A stretch of 64,000 nucleotides of DNA from Rhineura floridana (Eukaryota; Chordata; Lepidosauria; Squamata; Rhineuridae): positions 14,589,263 through 14,653,262 of the forward strand of contig NC_084480.1 of the NCBI RefSeq assembly GCF_030035675.1, read 5' to 3'. Below, one piece after another: positions 31,131 through 43,024 of the stretch (within the stretch, counting starts at the first letter, position 1; each line of letters begins with the position of its first letter). The notes below the pieces were generated by a model. That model saw nothing but the letters and a program-made list of their open reading frames with translations. It did no database searches and was not told the origin of the DNA. The position numbers and the translations under genes were made by a program.

Positions 31131-31590
31131 ACATGACTATGAATAGTGACCTCCAAGAGCATCTGTCATGAACCATCCTGTTCAGATCCTGGAAGTTCAG
31201 GTCTGTGGCTTCCTTTATGGAATCAATCCATTTCTTGCTTGGTCTTCCTCTTTTTCTACTTCCTTCTGTTCTTCCCAGCATTATTGTATTTTCTAGTGAA
31301 TCATGTCATCTCATGATGTGTCCAAAGTATGATAACCTCAGTTCCATCATGTTAGCTTCTATTTATCTTCTGTTGTCATTACTTTAGTCTTTTTGACATT
31401 CATTTGTAGTCCTGCTTTTGTACTTTCCTCTTGAACTTTCATCAGCATTCGTTTCAAATCATTACTGGTTTCTGCTAAGAGTATGTTATTGTCTGCATAT
31501 CTTAAATTATTGATGTTTCTCCCTCCAATTGTAAGAGCAGCTTTCACCTCACATTCTGAAATTCTACTTACTAGCTCTGGTTCATAATAT
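31131..31590 (-). mobile_element. BovB LINE remnant, minus strand
   Basis: Minus-strand frames read MLGRTEGSRKRGRPSKKWID (C-terminus) and NINNLRYADNNILLAETSND (reverse transcriptase, with YADN in place of YADD). The region between these blocks is deleted. The copy faces the plus-strand BovB end to its left, giving an inverted arrangement. Confidence 0.88.
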
Positions 31591-31905
31591 TTGTTGTTAT
31601 GTGTCTTCAAGCCGATTACGACTTATGGCGACCCTATGAATCAGTGACCTCTAATAGCATCTGTTATAAACCACCCTGTTCAGCTCTTGTAAATTCAGGT
31701 CTGTGGCTTCCTTTATGGAATCAATCCATCTCTTGTTTGGCCTTCCTCTTTTTCTACTCCTTTCTGTTTTTCCCAGCATTATTGTCTTTTCTAATGAATC
31801 ATGTCTTCTTATTATATGTCCAAAGTATGATAATCTCAGTTTCAGCAATTTAGCTTCTAGTGATAGTTCTGGTTTCATTTGTTCTAACACCCCATTATTT
31901 GTAAT
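31591..31905 (-). mobile_element. BovB LINE 3' end, minus strand, separate insertion
   Basis: It begins with the tail GTTGTTATGTGTCTTCAAGC, CGATTACGACTTATGGCGAC and runs into the C-terminus (LEQMKPELSLEAKLLKLRLS, YFGHIIRRHDSLEKTIMLGK). It interrupts or abuts the older BovB copy at 31131-31590. Confidence 0.9.
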
Positions 31906-32194
31906 GGCCAGAGGATCATTGTTTGTATATCACTTGTTAACATTGTACTGTATTGCAAGGAAGCATCCTTCAAACTGCAGTTTGTAAGTCTACCGTTTGC
32001 TCTTGCTGTCCTGGTACTTTGAGACTTAAGCTGTTTGCTAGAAGCATCTCTGACGCGTTCAGCACCTTGGTGGACTGCAGATTGTGTGTGTATTTAGCTC
32101 TTAGTGGGCAATTGCTCTATAATTCTGGTTCCAATTAAAGAAAATTTATCATCATGCAAGTTTTATTCCAGCTAAGCCCTGTAGGACTCACGTA
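31906..32194. other. Unclassified sequence
   Basis: Nothing recognised. Confidence 0.4.
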
Positions 32195-32880
32195 GGCTAG
32201 GAATGGGGGAGAAATTTGATTAAGTTCACATTTAAAGGTGAAAGTATCTAATTCACACTTTTTGAAACCATACGAAAATTGAAACGCTGCCATCCTTTGA
32301 AATGTGCACTTCTCCAAATTTTGCAATGCAGTTATGCAACTAATTAATGTGTATAAAAATGCATATACTTATTTAAAGTATGCATTAATTCATGAAAATA
32401 ACATACAAGAATGAATTAGGGGAAATTTATTTGCAAAAATGTATATATTAGGCAAAATTGCCTGCAGACGTGTGTATTAAGAGAAACTCACACTAAAATG
32501 CTGATAAATTTTATGAGGGCTTGAACAAAAAATCACACATTGATGGGAAAATGTGCGGAACTGGACTTAAGATGGGGAAAATGAGAAACTGTTTGGGTAA
32601 AAGTTTAATTTCTGATGGTCGTTTTTTTGTTTTGCTGTTATTGGGATTATGCTTCTGTATTTTATTGTTGGATTTTATTAGGAATTATAAGGATGTATCC
32701 ATTTATTGTATGTTTTTATGATGTTTTTGTTAACTTATTGACCATCTGAATTTATTTCTTGAAGTTGTGAGCCACCTTGTACATAAATTGTTATGGAAAG
32801 GTGGCATACAAATAAACAGCGATGATGATGATGATGAAACTAAAAGAAACTGAAATCAACAGATTTGCCCATCCCTAACA
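32195..32880 (+). mobile_element. hAT-type element (GGGATGGG/CCCATCCCTA), copy 1, with L2 insert
   Basis: CTAGGAATGGGGGAGAAATT at the left and AGATTTGCCCATCCCTA at the right resemble the ends at 34108 and 37122. The internal AT-rich body (GCAAAAATGTATATATTAGG, GAAACTCACACTAAAATG) is shared with both. An L2 tail lies inside it. Confidence 0.65.
32590..32846 (+). mobile_element. L2 LINE 3' tail nested in the hAT
   Basis: A T-rich run leads to GAGCCACCTTGTACATAAAT, GGTGGCATACAAATAAAC and a (GAT)n tail. Only the 3' end is present. Confidence 0.65.
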
Positions 32881-32894
32881 CAGGCAGAGGACAC

Positions 32895-34085
32895 ACCAGG
32901 GGTGTACCAATGGAGGTAGGGAAATGAGGGAATTGCCCCCTTCCATTATAATTCTGACCCCCCCATGAAATTTTCCTTCAGTACCAAAATTTCTAGCATT
33001 GCAGTAACTTAAAACTTAGATTGAGCTTTTAGAAATACAGTTTAGGCAACCAAAGAGGGAGGCAGGACAAACTTATGAAGGGAATGTGAACACAGCAAAT
33101 ATAAGAGTTAAAAGTAAGAATAAAGTGAACACAAATCTTGATGGATTGGGGAGGGAGTTTGCAATTGAAGGAAGGAAAGGTGGGAAGGACAGTATTGTTG
33201 TGCACTGCAGAGCATCTCCCCCTCCCCTGTAGTGCTCAGGCAGCCTCTGTAGGTGGTAGGTGTTATTAGGGCATCTGGCGGGTGTGCCTAGGCTTTTATA
33301 CCTAGACTGTGCAGCAGCCTAGCCTAATCCAGGGCAGGACCTGAGAAGAAGCAGAGAGGTGAATGAGCTGGCTCTCCAAAGCCCAGGAAGCCTAATGAGA
33401 CCTTGCTTCCCCAATCAATGGGGAGCTGGAATACTGTGTGTGTGTGCAAGTCTGGGAGGCATTTCCCTAGTTTGTTTAAAAAGTTGAAAAATATATCCTG
33501 TCAATCCTTTCAAAATGGTTTTTGAAGAGTACAAGGTGGCTAGAGCCTTAGTTGCAACAGTTTTAGACCTCCACCCAGTTGTGCAAATTATCATTAAAAT
33601 AATTCACTGTATTTAACTTTTCTCATGCAAACTTATGTATTACCAAAATAAGGTGTGTGAGATTTGCTGGTTGAGCCATTGGAAACAGTGTGTTAGCTGG
33701 CTGGCCCAGGGCCTTTCTGCAGAACAGAGATTGTGTGCTTGTACAGTTGATTCTAGCACCTTAGTTCGGAGAGATGTATAATTCCTATGTGACATGCTGT
33801 CAAGCATTTCCTTGTGAAAAGTGATGTTTATAGGTATAATTTAATTGTTAAAGTGAAACTTCTCTTAATTGCTCTCCTAGCGTGGCAAAGTAGACCAGGG
33901 TAGTTAGTTTTATAAACTTCACAACTCATGGTTCCTAAATAAAATGCATAAATTGGGGTTTATTTTTGTCATTACCTATGAAAATGCCCCCGAAACCTCT
34001 TTTATAGTGACCAATGCCCCAACCCTTCTCCCCCACATTTTTGTCTCTGCCCACCCAATTAAAACTGTCCCGCTATACTCCTGGG
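32895..34085. mobile_element. hAT-like element (CCAGGGGTGTA end)
   Basis: CCAGGGGTGTACCAATGG at the left and CCGCTATACTCCTGG at the right form imperfect inverted ends. Flanks GGACACAC and GGGTACAC match partly. The 1.2-kb interior has no transposase frame. Confidence 0.45.
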
Positions 34086-34107
34086 GTACACTAGCTCTAC
34101 CATTAGG

Positions 34108-34538
34108 CGTATGCTAGGGATGGAAAGATCTGTCAATTTTGGTTCTCTCAGTTTCTCATTTTTTTTCAATCTTAAATTCAGTTCTCCACATTTCTGCAGT
34201 AATTTGCAATTTTAAAAAAATCCTCAGCATTTTAGTGCAAATTTCTCCAAATAAGCAGTTTTGTAGGCAGTTTAAACATACACATTTTGCAAGTGATTTC
34301 TTGTCATATAATGTGTTTTTGTATGTTATTTTTACTCATATATTCATTTTTATGCATACTTTCCCCCAACATATGCATTTCCGTAAACGTTGTTTGGTTG
34401 GCGAACCGCATTGCAAAATTTGAGTAAGTCTGCATTTTGAAGGATGTTTGTGTTTTGCTTCTCATATTGTTTTGGAAAGTGCAAATCTGAGAGTTGGCTT
34501 TAAATGTAAACTAAAATGAATTTATCACCCATGCCTAG
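34108..34538 (-). mobile_element. hAT-type element (GGGATGGG family), copy 2
   Basis: TAGGGATGGAAAGATCTGTC at the left and TTATCACCCATGCCTA at the right. Relative to copies 1 and 3 it is reversed (GCATTTTAGTGCAAATTTCT against AGAAATTCGCACTAAAATGG). Confidence 0.7.
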
Positions 34539-35319
34539 GACATATCCACACACCAAGGTTCCTTTCCTTGAGCAGTGTTGAGTGTCATGAAAGTGCATTG
34601 AGTGGCATAGACTAACCTGGGGAGAGGGAGATCTCTTATTTTTGTAACTTCCACATCAAGAAATAATCCAAGACCTCTTGGGTGTTGAGGAAAGGTTTGG
34701 TGAAAAGGGCTGCACTTTTGGCCCTGCCCCCAAAGTTGCCCCACTTCTCCTGCCCCTGCCATCGGCGTCGCCATACTGAGCACGACATCTTCCTCAGGGA
34801 CTCTCCACTATGCATAAAAGCTGCCTGGGCCCGTTAGAACCCTGATCACCCAGGGTAGCTGTTTTATTTTATGTCTGAACAGATTGCAACTCTGCAGGTT
34901 CTTTTCTAAACCTAAATTGGAGGATTATATGCTGAATTTTATTAGCCTGAATGCCAAAGAGGAAGTCTTTTTGGTGTTAACTTTCCAAAAAGCACAGACT
35001 TTGGATGACGAGCATATTTGTCTTTCATTTTTAACTAAGATACTTAAAAAACATACCTAGCTGCAAAAGTTAAAAAAACTGGATGTCATAATAATTATCT
35101 CAAAGAGTGTTTCTCCCTAGTGTAGATCCATTAATCCCTCATCAAAAGTGACAAGCACAAACCCCCAGCTTTTGCACCCGGGCTCTGTTGAGGAAAGCAT
35201 TGTAAGAGTTGACTCCATCTGGCAGGCCCAAATAATTAGTACTGGCACAGCTATTTAGACTTCTCATGAAACTACCCTTGAAATTCTGCTCAGTCCATGT
35301 CATTATTTCATTTGTCTTA
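34539..35319. other. Unclassified sequence
   Basis: No gene or repeat recognised in about 780 bp. Confidence 0.4.
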
Positions 35320-35490
35320 AGAGCATAATAACATCAGAAGAGCCTGCTGGATCAAGCCAGTGGCCCATCTAGTCCAGCATCCTGTACTCACAGGGGCTAA
35401 CCAGGTACCTGTGGGAAGCCCGAAGCAAGAACTAAGCACAAGAGCACTCTCCCTTTCTGGGGTTTCCAGCAACAGGTCTTGATGAAGACA
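35320..35490 (-). mobile_element. CR1-type LINE 3' end (AGGATGCTGGA subfamily)
   Basis: AGAGCCTGCTGGATCAAGCC, GGCCCATCTAGTCCAGCATC and CCAGGTACCTGTGGGAAGCC match the copy at 24920. Confidence 0.75.
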
Positions 35491-36214
35491 GACTGCACGG
35501 GTCAATGTCACACTGCTCACAACAGTCACTTTCCCTTTAGTATTGGCAAGTTCATATTGTACAGCGTTGCAACAGATATACAATCTGATATCACCTAGTG
35601 TTATCTAAATACCAGGAGTACGAAGCGAGCAGGCGAGTGTGTGAGAAGGGCTGGGAGGCATGGTTGGGAGCCAAAGCCACACAACGCTGCCTGCTTGTTC
35701 GGAAGGGAGGGGAGGCCTGCACAACTTGTGACTCGTCAAGCCAAAGATAACTCAAAAGCAATGCCCTGTGGCCTGCCAGGGACTGTTACAGCTAGTGGCT
35801 GGAATGTAAGTCAGCCTAGGCTGAGAAGCCAGGCTAGAGTCAGCACCCTCCCATGACCCAATGGGACCTTCTTGGCTCCTGATGTCACTGCTGGGTTAAA
35901 AGCTGCAGTACCACCCTCTGGCCACCTGTAGTGGTGGCAGCGCTGCAGTGCAGCAGGGATCATACCCATAGTTCTCTCTGCTTGCAAGTCGCCATGTTGT
36001 CTAGGACCAAACTGCCTTACAGACCTTAATAAACAGGGATGCCATTTCCAGCTTCCGTGATGGGCCTCCCTGAATAAATTTCAACAGAGGAGGAGAGCAA
36101 GGTTCAAAAACGCTTGCTTTTGGAAACATCGAAGAATAAATTCGGAGAAATGAGGATTTAAAGAGAACCAGTAGTGGCTGCTTATTAAAATATCTCATAA
36201 AATATCCCAGGCTA
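35491..36214. other. Unclassified, partly GC-rich
   Basis: No gene or repeat recognised. An open frame at 35641-35856 has no known domain. Confidence 0.4.
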
Positions 36215-36372
36215 TGGTCTGAAGGCACATAAGGCCAACTCCCTGCTCAAGCTAAGCTGGGTCAGGTCTGGTCAGTGCCTGGATGGGAGACTGCCTGAGA
36301 ACCATATGTAAGCTGCCTTGGGTTTCTATCATGAAAAGAAAGGCGGGGTAGAAATGTAATAAATAAATAATA
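36215..36372 (+). repeat. 5S-rRNA-headed SINE with LINE/L2-like tail
   Basis: CAAGCTAAGCTGGGTCAGGT and CTGGATGGGAGACTGCCTGA correspond to the internal promoter half of 5S rRNA. The tail GTAAGCTGCCTTGGGTTTCT ... AAAGGCGGGGTAGAAATGTA is a LINE/L2-type end, not BovB. 5S-headed SINEs with LINE tails are an established class (SINE3). This copy has lost the first part of the 5S head. Confidence 0.75.
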
Positions 36373-36610
36373 AAAACATGTTATTGTTAGCTATGAGAAA
36401 TAAGCACAAAAAGTCTAACACAGGGGTGGGGAACCTCATGCTTGGGGGCCAAATCTACCCCTCCAGGCATCTCTGTATCTGGCCCTTGGGACTCTTCCCA
36501 CGCCACACCCGGCTACATTCCTCTTTGTCCAGGCTACACCCTCACCAGCCTTTCTTCACATCCTCCTTGAGTGGTTTTTGTCTGGCTAGAATGTATCCTT
36601 GAACTCTGAT

Positions 36611-36998
36611 CATATCATAGAATAGTAGAGTTGGAAGGCGCCTATAAGACCATCGAGTCCAACCCCCTGCTCAATGCAGGAATCCAAATCAAAGCATTCC
36701 CGACAGATGGCTGTCCAGCTGCCTCTTGAATGCCTCCAGTGTCAGAGAGCCCACTACCTGTCTAGGTAATTGGTTCCATTGTTGTATGGCTCTAACAGTT
36801 AGGAAGTTTTTCCTGATGTCCAGTCGAAATCTGGCTTTCTGCAACTTGAGTCCATTATTCCTTGTCCTGCACTCTGGGACAATCGAGAAGAGAGCCCAGC
36901 CCTCATCTGTGTGACAACCTTTCTTGAGTGCTATCATATCTCTTCTCAGTCTTCTTTTCTCCAGGCTAAACATGCCTAGTTCTTTCAGTCTCTCTTTC
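36611..36998 (-). mobile_element. CR1 LINE 3' end nested in hAT
   Basis: TATCATAGAATAGTAGAGTT is the reversed CR1 3' end. The minus-strand frame at 36689-36973 reads [19 protein letters not shown] and IRKNFLTVRAIQQWNQLPRQ. Confidence 0.9.
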
Positions 36999-37121
36999 AG
37001 TCTCAGATAATAGACTCTTGCTTGTCTGCATGGAGGACAGAGAGAGGTGTGTGTGCACAGACTGCTCTACTGCACAAAGCTTTGAATTCATCATTACAGC
37101 TACTTTTGCCTCCGGCCCTGT

Positions 37122-37541
37122 TGGGATGGGTGAGAATTTCGATTCAGTTGGCATTTCAAGCAGAATTTAGCGAATTCACAATTTTCAAAACATGAGAACC
37201 GAAACACAGCCATCCTTAGAAATTCGCATTTATTAGAATGTTGGGATGCAGTTCGCCAGCTAAACAACATTTACAAAAATGCATATATTAGGGGAAAGTG
37301 TGCATAAAAATGAATACATGAATGAAAATAAGGTGCAAAAAGGCATGATGAGAGATGGCTTGCAAAAATGTGTCAAAACTGCCTACAAAAATGTGTTTAT
37401 CTGGAGAAATTCGCACTAAAATGGTGGAGAATTTTCATGAGGATTTAAAAGAAAATTTCACAGATCGCTGCAGAAACGTAGAGAACTGCATTTAACACTG
37501 GAAAGAGAAACTGAGAGAACCGACAGATCTTTCCATTCCTA
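37122..37541 (+). mobile_element. hAT-type element (GGGATGGG family), copy 3, nested
   Basis: TGGGATGGGTGAGAATTTCG at the left and GATCTTTCCATTCCTA at the right. The flanks GGCCCTGT and GGCCCTGC match at 7 of 8 bases, a hAT-sized target duplication. The 420-bp unit is non-coding. Confidence 0.82.
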
Positions 37542-37627
37542 GGCCCTGCCCACTACTGGCATGTGTTCCCTGGAGGGTTCTCCAGACAGGAATGTGGTTT
37601 CAGGCTAAAAAATGTTCCCCATCCCTG

Positions 37628-38086
37628 CACTAGATTCAGCCTTGGATCTGGCAGCTGAGAACATGTATTCCTGCTTGTAGAAGGCAGAATTGAATTTATT
37701 AGTAAGAAAAATAAGCAGACACACACACACTTGCAAATATATGGAATGTAATATTATTTTATTCCAAGCTCAGAATTTGGTTTCCTTAATTTTTGGCACA
37801 GAGTGACAAATAGTCCTGCTTGCATAAATCAAACAATGGGCCAAGTCAAACTGTGCAGCCCTTGAAAACTGAAATAATAAACTCAGTGCCATGCCAGGAC
37901 TGCCCTGAGGATTCTTCAGAAAGCCCCCTTGCATAGCAAGTCTTTTTTCCAAAACCTCTTCCTAACAATTTGGTCTTTCTCTGCTAAGTAGTCACACAAC
38001 TTGCCACCTCCAACAGCACAATAATCAAAGGCAATTAACACCCATTGAGTAATGTAATCAAATGTTGTGAGCAGAAATTCATACTA
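37628..38086. other. Unclassified sequence
   Basis: Nothing recognised apart from a short (CA)n run near 37715. Confidence 0.4.
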
Positions 38087-38314
38087 CAGTAGGGCCCCGC
38101 TCATATGGCGGGCTCCGTTCCGGACCGCTGCTGTAAAGCGAAATCCACTGTGAAGCGGAACGCGTTGACTAACATTGACAAAAATGGCACCCGATGCCCA
38201 AAAAAAGCCGTAAAACTGGAACAAGTGCCGTAGGAGCGGGGCCTTTCTGCAGTTGACAACCGCTGTATTGGTAGAACACTATAAAGCGGAGCGACGCAAA
38301 GCGGGGCCCTACTG
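38087..38314. mobile_element. pogo/Tigger-type MITE
   Basis: CAGTAGGGCCCCGCT at the left and AGCGGGGCCCTACTG at the right are perfect inverted repeats, each flanked by TA (38085-38086 and 38315-38316). The CpG-rich interior has no transposase. Confidence 0.85.
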
Positions 38315-38534
38315 TATACAATTGAATGTGTTGGGAGAGCCCATGGCACAAGAAAGCAAAACAGGGAAATATGGCCCTGGAAGGTTTTGTGGAACCTGTC
38401 TGAATTTCCAGTTTCGAGTTATCTGTTGCACTTCCAATAATACAAATGTCTGTAATCTTGCCATATGCTAAACACAGCATACTTCTAGCTTGTATTTAGT
38501 GGCTAATCTGAGCCCAGATGGTAGAATCCCCAAA

Positions 38535-38678
38535 TATTTTTTTATTATTCATTCGTTCATTCATTCATTTATATACTACTTAGTGCCAAAACAATGGTTT
38601 ACCAAGTATAAAAACCAGTTCCACAAACATTAAAATATGGCTAAGCAAGGCATGCAGATGGCCTTTGCAGGGTTAAAA
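38535..38678 (-). mobile_element. L2-like LINE 3' tail fragment
   Basis: A (CATT)n run, TATATACTACTTAGTGCCAA and an A-rich stretch fit the minus-strand L2 tail layout. Short. Confidence 0.5.
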
Positions 38679-38679
38679 A

Positions 38680-38985
38680 TATAGAAAAAGCCCTGTTGGA
38701 TCAGACCAAAGGCCTGCCATATAGCTCAGTGGTTAGAGCATGTGTTTAGCACACAGAAAGGCCCTGGTTCAATCCCTGCCATCTCCAGATAGGGCAGGAA
38801 GAAGCCCTTGTTTGAAACCCTGGAGAGCCACTGCCAGTCAGCGTAGACAGTGCTGAGCTAAATGGACCAATGGTCCAGTTTCCAGACAAGCCACAGTGGT
38901 CAACCAAATGTAGGAAAGCCCACAAGAAGGGCTCTCTCATTGCTGTTCTGCAGTGTCTGGTATTCAGAAGCAAGGGGAACCAAGA
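38680..38985 (-). mobile_element. CR1-type LINE 3' end split by a SINE
   Basis: AGCCCTGTTGGATCAGACCA before the SINE, and CCACAGTGGTCAACCAAATG, AAGCCCACAAGAAGGGCTCT after it, are the two halves of the reversed AGGATGCTGGA unit. Confidence 0.6.
38713..38876 (+). repeat. tRNA-derived SINE nested in CR1-type end
   Basis: GCCATATAGCTCAGTGGTTA, box B GGTTCAATCCCTGCC, GAGCCACTGCCAGTCAGCGT and GAGCTAAATGGACCAATGGT. The last bases of the SINE 3' end are lost. Confidence 0.85.
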
Positions 38986-39106
38986 CTGAAGGAATAGCAC
39001 CTCATTTTCTCTATCATATCGCTTTCTGCTTTTTTGTGTTACTCTGTGCTTTCTTCCACTCTCGCTCCTTTGAGGCAGAGTCAAGAGGACAAAAACCCAG
39101 AGCTTG

Positions 39107-39661
39107 GAAGATTACTTTAAAAAGTAATAAATTACAGTTACAATTACATGGCCCAAAAAAGTAGTAATTACCGTTACAATTACAATTGCTCTGAAAGTAA
39201 CTGATTACTTTGCTTTTCCTCAAAAGTAATCACTACAATTACGTACATTTCAGTTACTTTTTAAAAAAAGCCTACAAGGTGCTGGCCTTGGCTGCTGCAC
39301 ATCTCAGTAGCCTAAAACAACATTAAAAATAAACACTCACATACAGAGGTAGTAGAACAATTCTTTTTATCCATAAGATAGCAATGGTGGTCTCTCTGCT
39401 AGTAAGGGAGATGGGGAGGGAGGCAGAGGCCACTACGCAGATCTTCATGCCAAACCAAGTGCCGCTACCACCACCCCTCAGCCAGCATAATCTTTCTCAC
39501 TTAAGCACCTCCCGGACCCTGCCCTGCCACCAGCTAAGGGACACTCACCCAAGCAAACATTTTCCCCTGAGATGCAAAAAAGTTAAAATACTGCAAATGC
39601 AGCACAGTAGCCAGAGAGGGTGGTGGAGGCCACTTTGTGTGCCAAGTGCAAACACAGTATT

Positions 39662-39703
<42 letters not shown>

Positions 39704-40147
39704 GCCATCTTTCACCTCCACAGTTCTTTATCTCCATTCTGCTGCTGCCTCCTTCTCCTCCTTTATCCATGTTCTTGCCCTCTGGCTCCTTTCTCCCTCC
39801 ACTCCATTCTTCGCCACCAACATCCATTTTTTAAAACAAATGTTTTCTCCACTCCACCCCGTCTCACTCTCCACCTCCTCCCTCATCGCCTCCTACCCAC
39901 CCACAGAGCACGAGGGAAAAGCGATGCTGCACAGAAGCCCAGTTTGAGGCACATGATTTTCATCCACAAATCAGAGGAGCAGAAGACTTCCCATGCTTCC
40001 TCCCCCCAGTGATGCCAAAAGTAATGCTGGAAACATTATGATTACTCCACAAAATTAATAAAATTACTCCTAGTTCTGTTACAATCAAAATGTAAAGGAA
40101 TTACCCACTTGTTCCTCAAAAAAGTAATGAATTACTTCCAAGCTCTG
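39107..40147 (+). mobile_element. hAT-type transposon, CAGAGCTTGG family, copy 2
   Basis: Same ends as copy 1 and a perfect 8-bp duplication, ACAAAAAC, at 39099-39106 and 40148-40155. An extra C precedes the left terminus. The interior is collinear with copy 1, including a (CA)n run at 39661-39700. No transposase frame. Confidence 0.92.
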
Positions 40148-40502
40148 ACAAAAACAGATCCACCCACTATGCCAAGGAGAGGAAGCCCACAAACACTAAC
40201 TAAATCCTTCTTCCTTCTCTTGTATCAATGGTAGTGCCCCATAGAAGCAGAAATGCAGTTTGCTCTTGCGTTTGTGAGTTGTATCTCAGTGTACAACTGA
40301 GGCCTTGCTTGTCCTCAGTGTACAGGAACTGTAATGATTAAATACTGTACATAGTAAAAGTATTCTGAAGGAAAAGGCCACACAGAGTGTTACAACCACA
40401 AGAACTTTACTATTCCTAAAGATATGAAGAGAACAAGGCCCACAGTATTGCCTGGTATGGCAAGCCTGGAGGGCCAATACACAACACATAGTCTTACTTA
40501 AG
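40148..40502. other. Unclassified sequence
   Basis: Nothing recognised. Confidence 0.4.
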
Positions 40503-42699
40503 CAGGGCTAGCGCCAGAGGGTGGCCAGGTTGGGCCCTAGCTGAGGGCCCCTGTGGCCCAGAGGGGTACCTGAAGGGCCCCTCCTTAGGGTGGGAGGGTG
40601 GCACTCCCATCCCTTGATCCACAGCAGGGTCAGGTTCTGCAGCCTGACCCTGCTGTGGATCGCAGAGAGGGAGCTCCCAGGCACCCCTGCAATACAGACA
40701 GTGCAGCCTTTAATAAACCCACACACACACCCCAGCTACCTCTCTCGTCAGTATGTGCTGTACGCACATGCCTGCCATCACCCAAGATGGTGGTGGCTTC
40801 CCTAAGGGGCTGATGCTGATGCCATCATCTTGGTTGATAGCAGGCATGTATGCTACCACGCATGTCATTCACTTGACAGGAAAGGTAGGTTAGGGTTGCC
40901 ATATTGCCCGGATAGCCGGGTTTTACCCAGATTCTATGCATGCCACCCGGCGCCCGGCTAGCCCCTTACGTGGCCTGGATTCTCAGCTTTAATTTTTAAA
41001 AAAATTAAGTTTCTAGGTGGTCCGGTTCTTGAGATATACATAAAAACGTCAGTCACCCCCCTCGACTGTTCTTTAAACTGTGCTGTACTATAGCACTTTG
41101 TAGCTTTAACCCCGCCCATTCAGCATTGCAGCCAATCAGGGATTGTGTTCCAGTTTCATTGTCCTCAGGCAGTGTCTAGAAAACAAAATGGTGGTTTCAC
41201 ACCCACCCACCCCCGTTTATCTGAAAATCTCATAAATTGGGTAAGTATATACATTTCAGTTTTTTTTGCTCTTGTGTGCAGGAGTCAGAGCTTGGGCAGT
41301 GTTTTGAAAACCTTCCCAATACTTGCTTTTTGTAAAAGCAATGCTAATCCCATATGCCCAAAGTAAATCCCATTTAATTCAATAGGACTTACTTTGAGTA
41401 GACATGTTATGAACGTGCTGAAAATCAATGGGACTTTGGAGTGAATGTAAAAAAGAATTATCTTTGTGTTCTAACTCTTTCTGTCTCCAGTCCAATTTTA
41501 AAGCAAGTAGGCAGGGCTTACTTAGGTATTATAGTTTTTATTCTGTAGGAAAGTAATACTGATTTTTTAAAAACTAATACTGATTTTTCTGCAATGACCA
41601 ACTGGTTTGACAATAAACTATTATATGGGCTGTATGTATTTATACATCTGCAGTGTGTGTGTGTGTGCGTGTATGGAGTCTTTCCAACACCCCTGTGAGG
41701 TAGGGTTGGAAACCAATGCAGCTCACAACAAGAAATAAAGCCATTTAAAATCCAATGACCATAAAACAAGTATAAACAGTTGCAAAACAGCGTAAAGTGG
41801 CATGATTCGGAATTTTGGGTTGTGTGAATGAAGTTGCTTATCACTTGAGGTTGCATTTCTGTCCCTGTTTGAGTAAGCCCCACTGAATACGCTGGGACTT
41901 GCTTCTGAATAAATAAACTTAGGATTGCACTATAAATATCTTTACAGTTTGTGTAAATAATAAATATATTTGATAGTCATGCTTATATACATATTTCTTC
42001 ATTTATCATATTTTTGGTTTTTGGTTAGGAATCCTGGTTGTGAGATGCTTAGTTTTTTGCCTTACTCATAGGAATCTTGTTGTGGTTGGTATGGTATTAC
42101 ATTTAGGAAAGTGTTACTGCCTTCTGTTTTTTTTTTTCCTATTTGCATTTCACTTATCTTTAACCTCACTCCGTTACAGCCATAGAAGCAACAGCAGCAT
42201 ATGCAAGATAATTAACTCCCATTAGTGATAAGAACAAGAATTTATAATTATTATTTCAATTAAAACAAGAGGCTTCTCAATACTTTGAAGAGGACCAGAT
42301 ATTTATTTTGTTTCTGAGCCCAGGACTGGGTCTTTCATGATGCCTGGGGAGCAGGAGAGTAGTCGATAAGACAGACATCCTGGCATTGGTAATCTAATTA
42401 GCAAGGTATGTGTGGGGTTGTTGCACACTTCCAGGCCCAGTTTCATTTTGAGTATGGAGGTGGAACCTGTGTAGATGTGGTTGAGAAATTTTGAGTTAAG
42501 CAAAGTTCTGCTTTTATAAAACCTAAGAAACATACAGATACTTTGAATGTCTGAGTGCCTGCACCAGTGGAATACTGGAGGAACTTGTAAAACTTGCTGC
42601 AACAGTATTTAGAACTGAGCATGTGGTGTGAAAGACTCCTTTTCCTAACATTTTGGCTTGTTTTTCTCCACCCACCACATCTCTGAAATATATTGTATA

Positions 42700-42886
42700 T
42701 GTTATGGTTAACCGTGCTGCTGCCCTGACTTACTTTATGTTTGTTGCTATTTTGTGTTTTTATTATGTTTTTATATTGATTGTGTATTTTTATTGTTTTT
42801 ATTATATTTGTAAGCTGTGCTGAGCTCTGTTTTTAACAGCAAAAGGGCAGGATATAAATTCTCTTAATCAATCAATAAATACTCCA
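42700..42886 (+). mobile_element. L2 LINE 3' tail, third level of the nest
   Basis: TTGTAAGCTGTGCTGAGCTC and AAAGGGCAGGATATAAATTC, then TCAATCAATAAATA, is an L2-type end inside the inner hAT. Confidence 0.6.
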
Positions 42887-43024
42887 TAGTGTTGGAAACT
42901 AGAGTCTAGGCATTTAAGGCTGAAAATGTTGCTTAAAAAAAAAAGATTTCTCACATCTTTCCCCAGTTTTTGGTGGTAATTCCTAGGCACAAAAACAAAA
43001 CAACTGGACAATCCAAATATTAAT

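Larger units (their letters stand above)
36421..37627 (+). mobile_element. hAT-type element (GGGGAACCT family) holding two inserts
   Basis: CAGGGGTGGGGAACCTCATG at the left and AATGTTCCCCATCCCTG at the right are inverted. CR1 and a second hAT are inserted in it. Without them it is about 400 bp, typical of a MITE. Confidence 0.8.
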
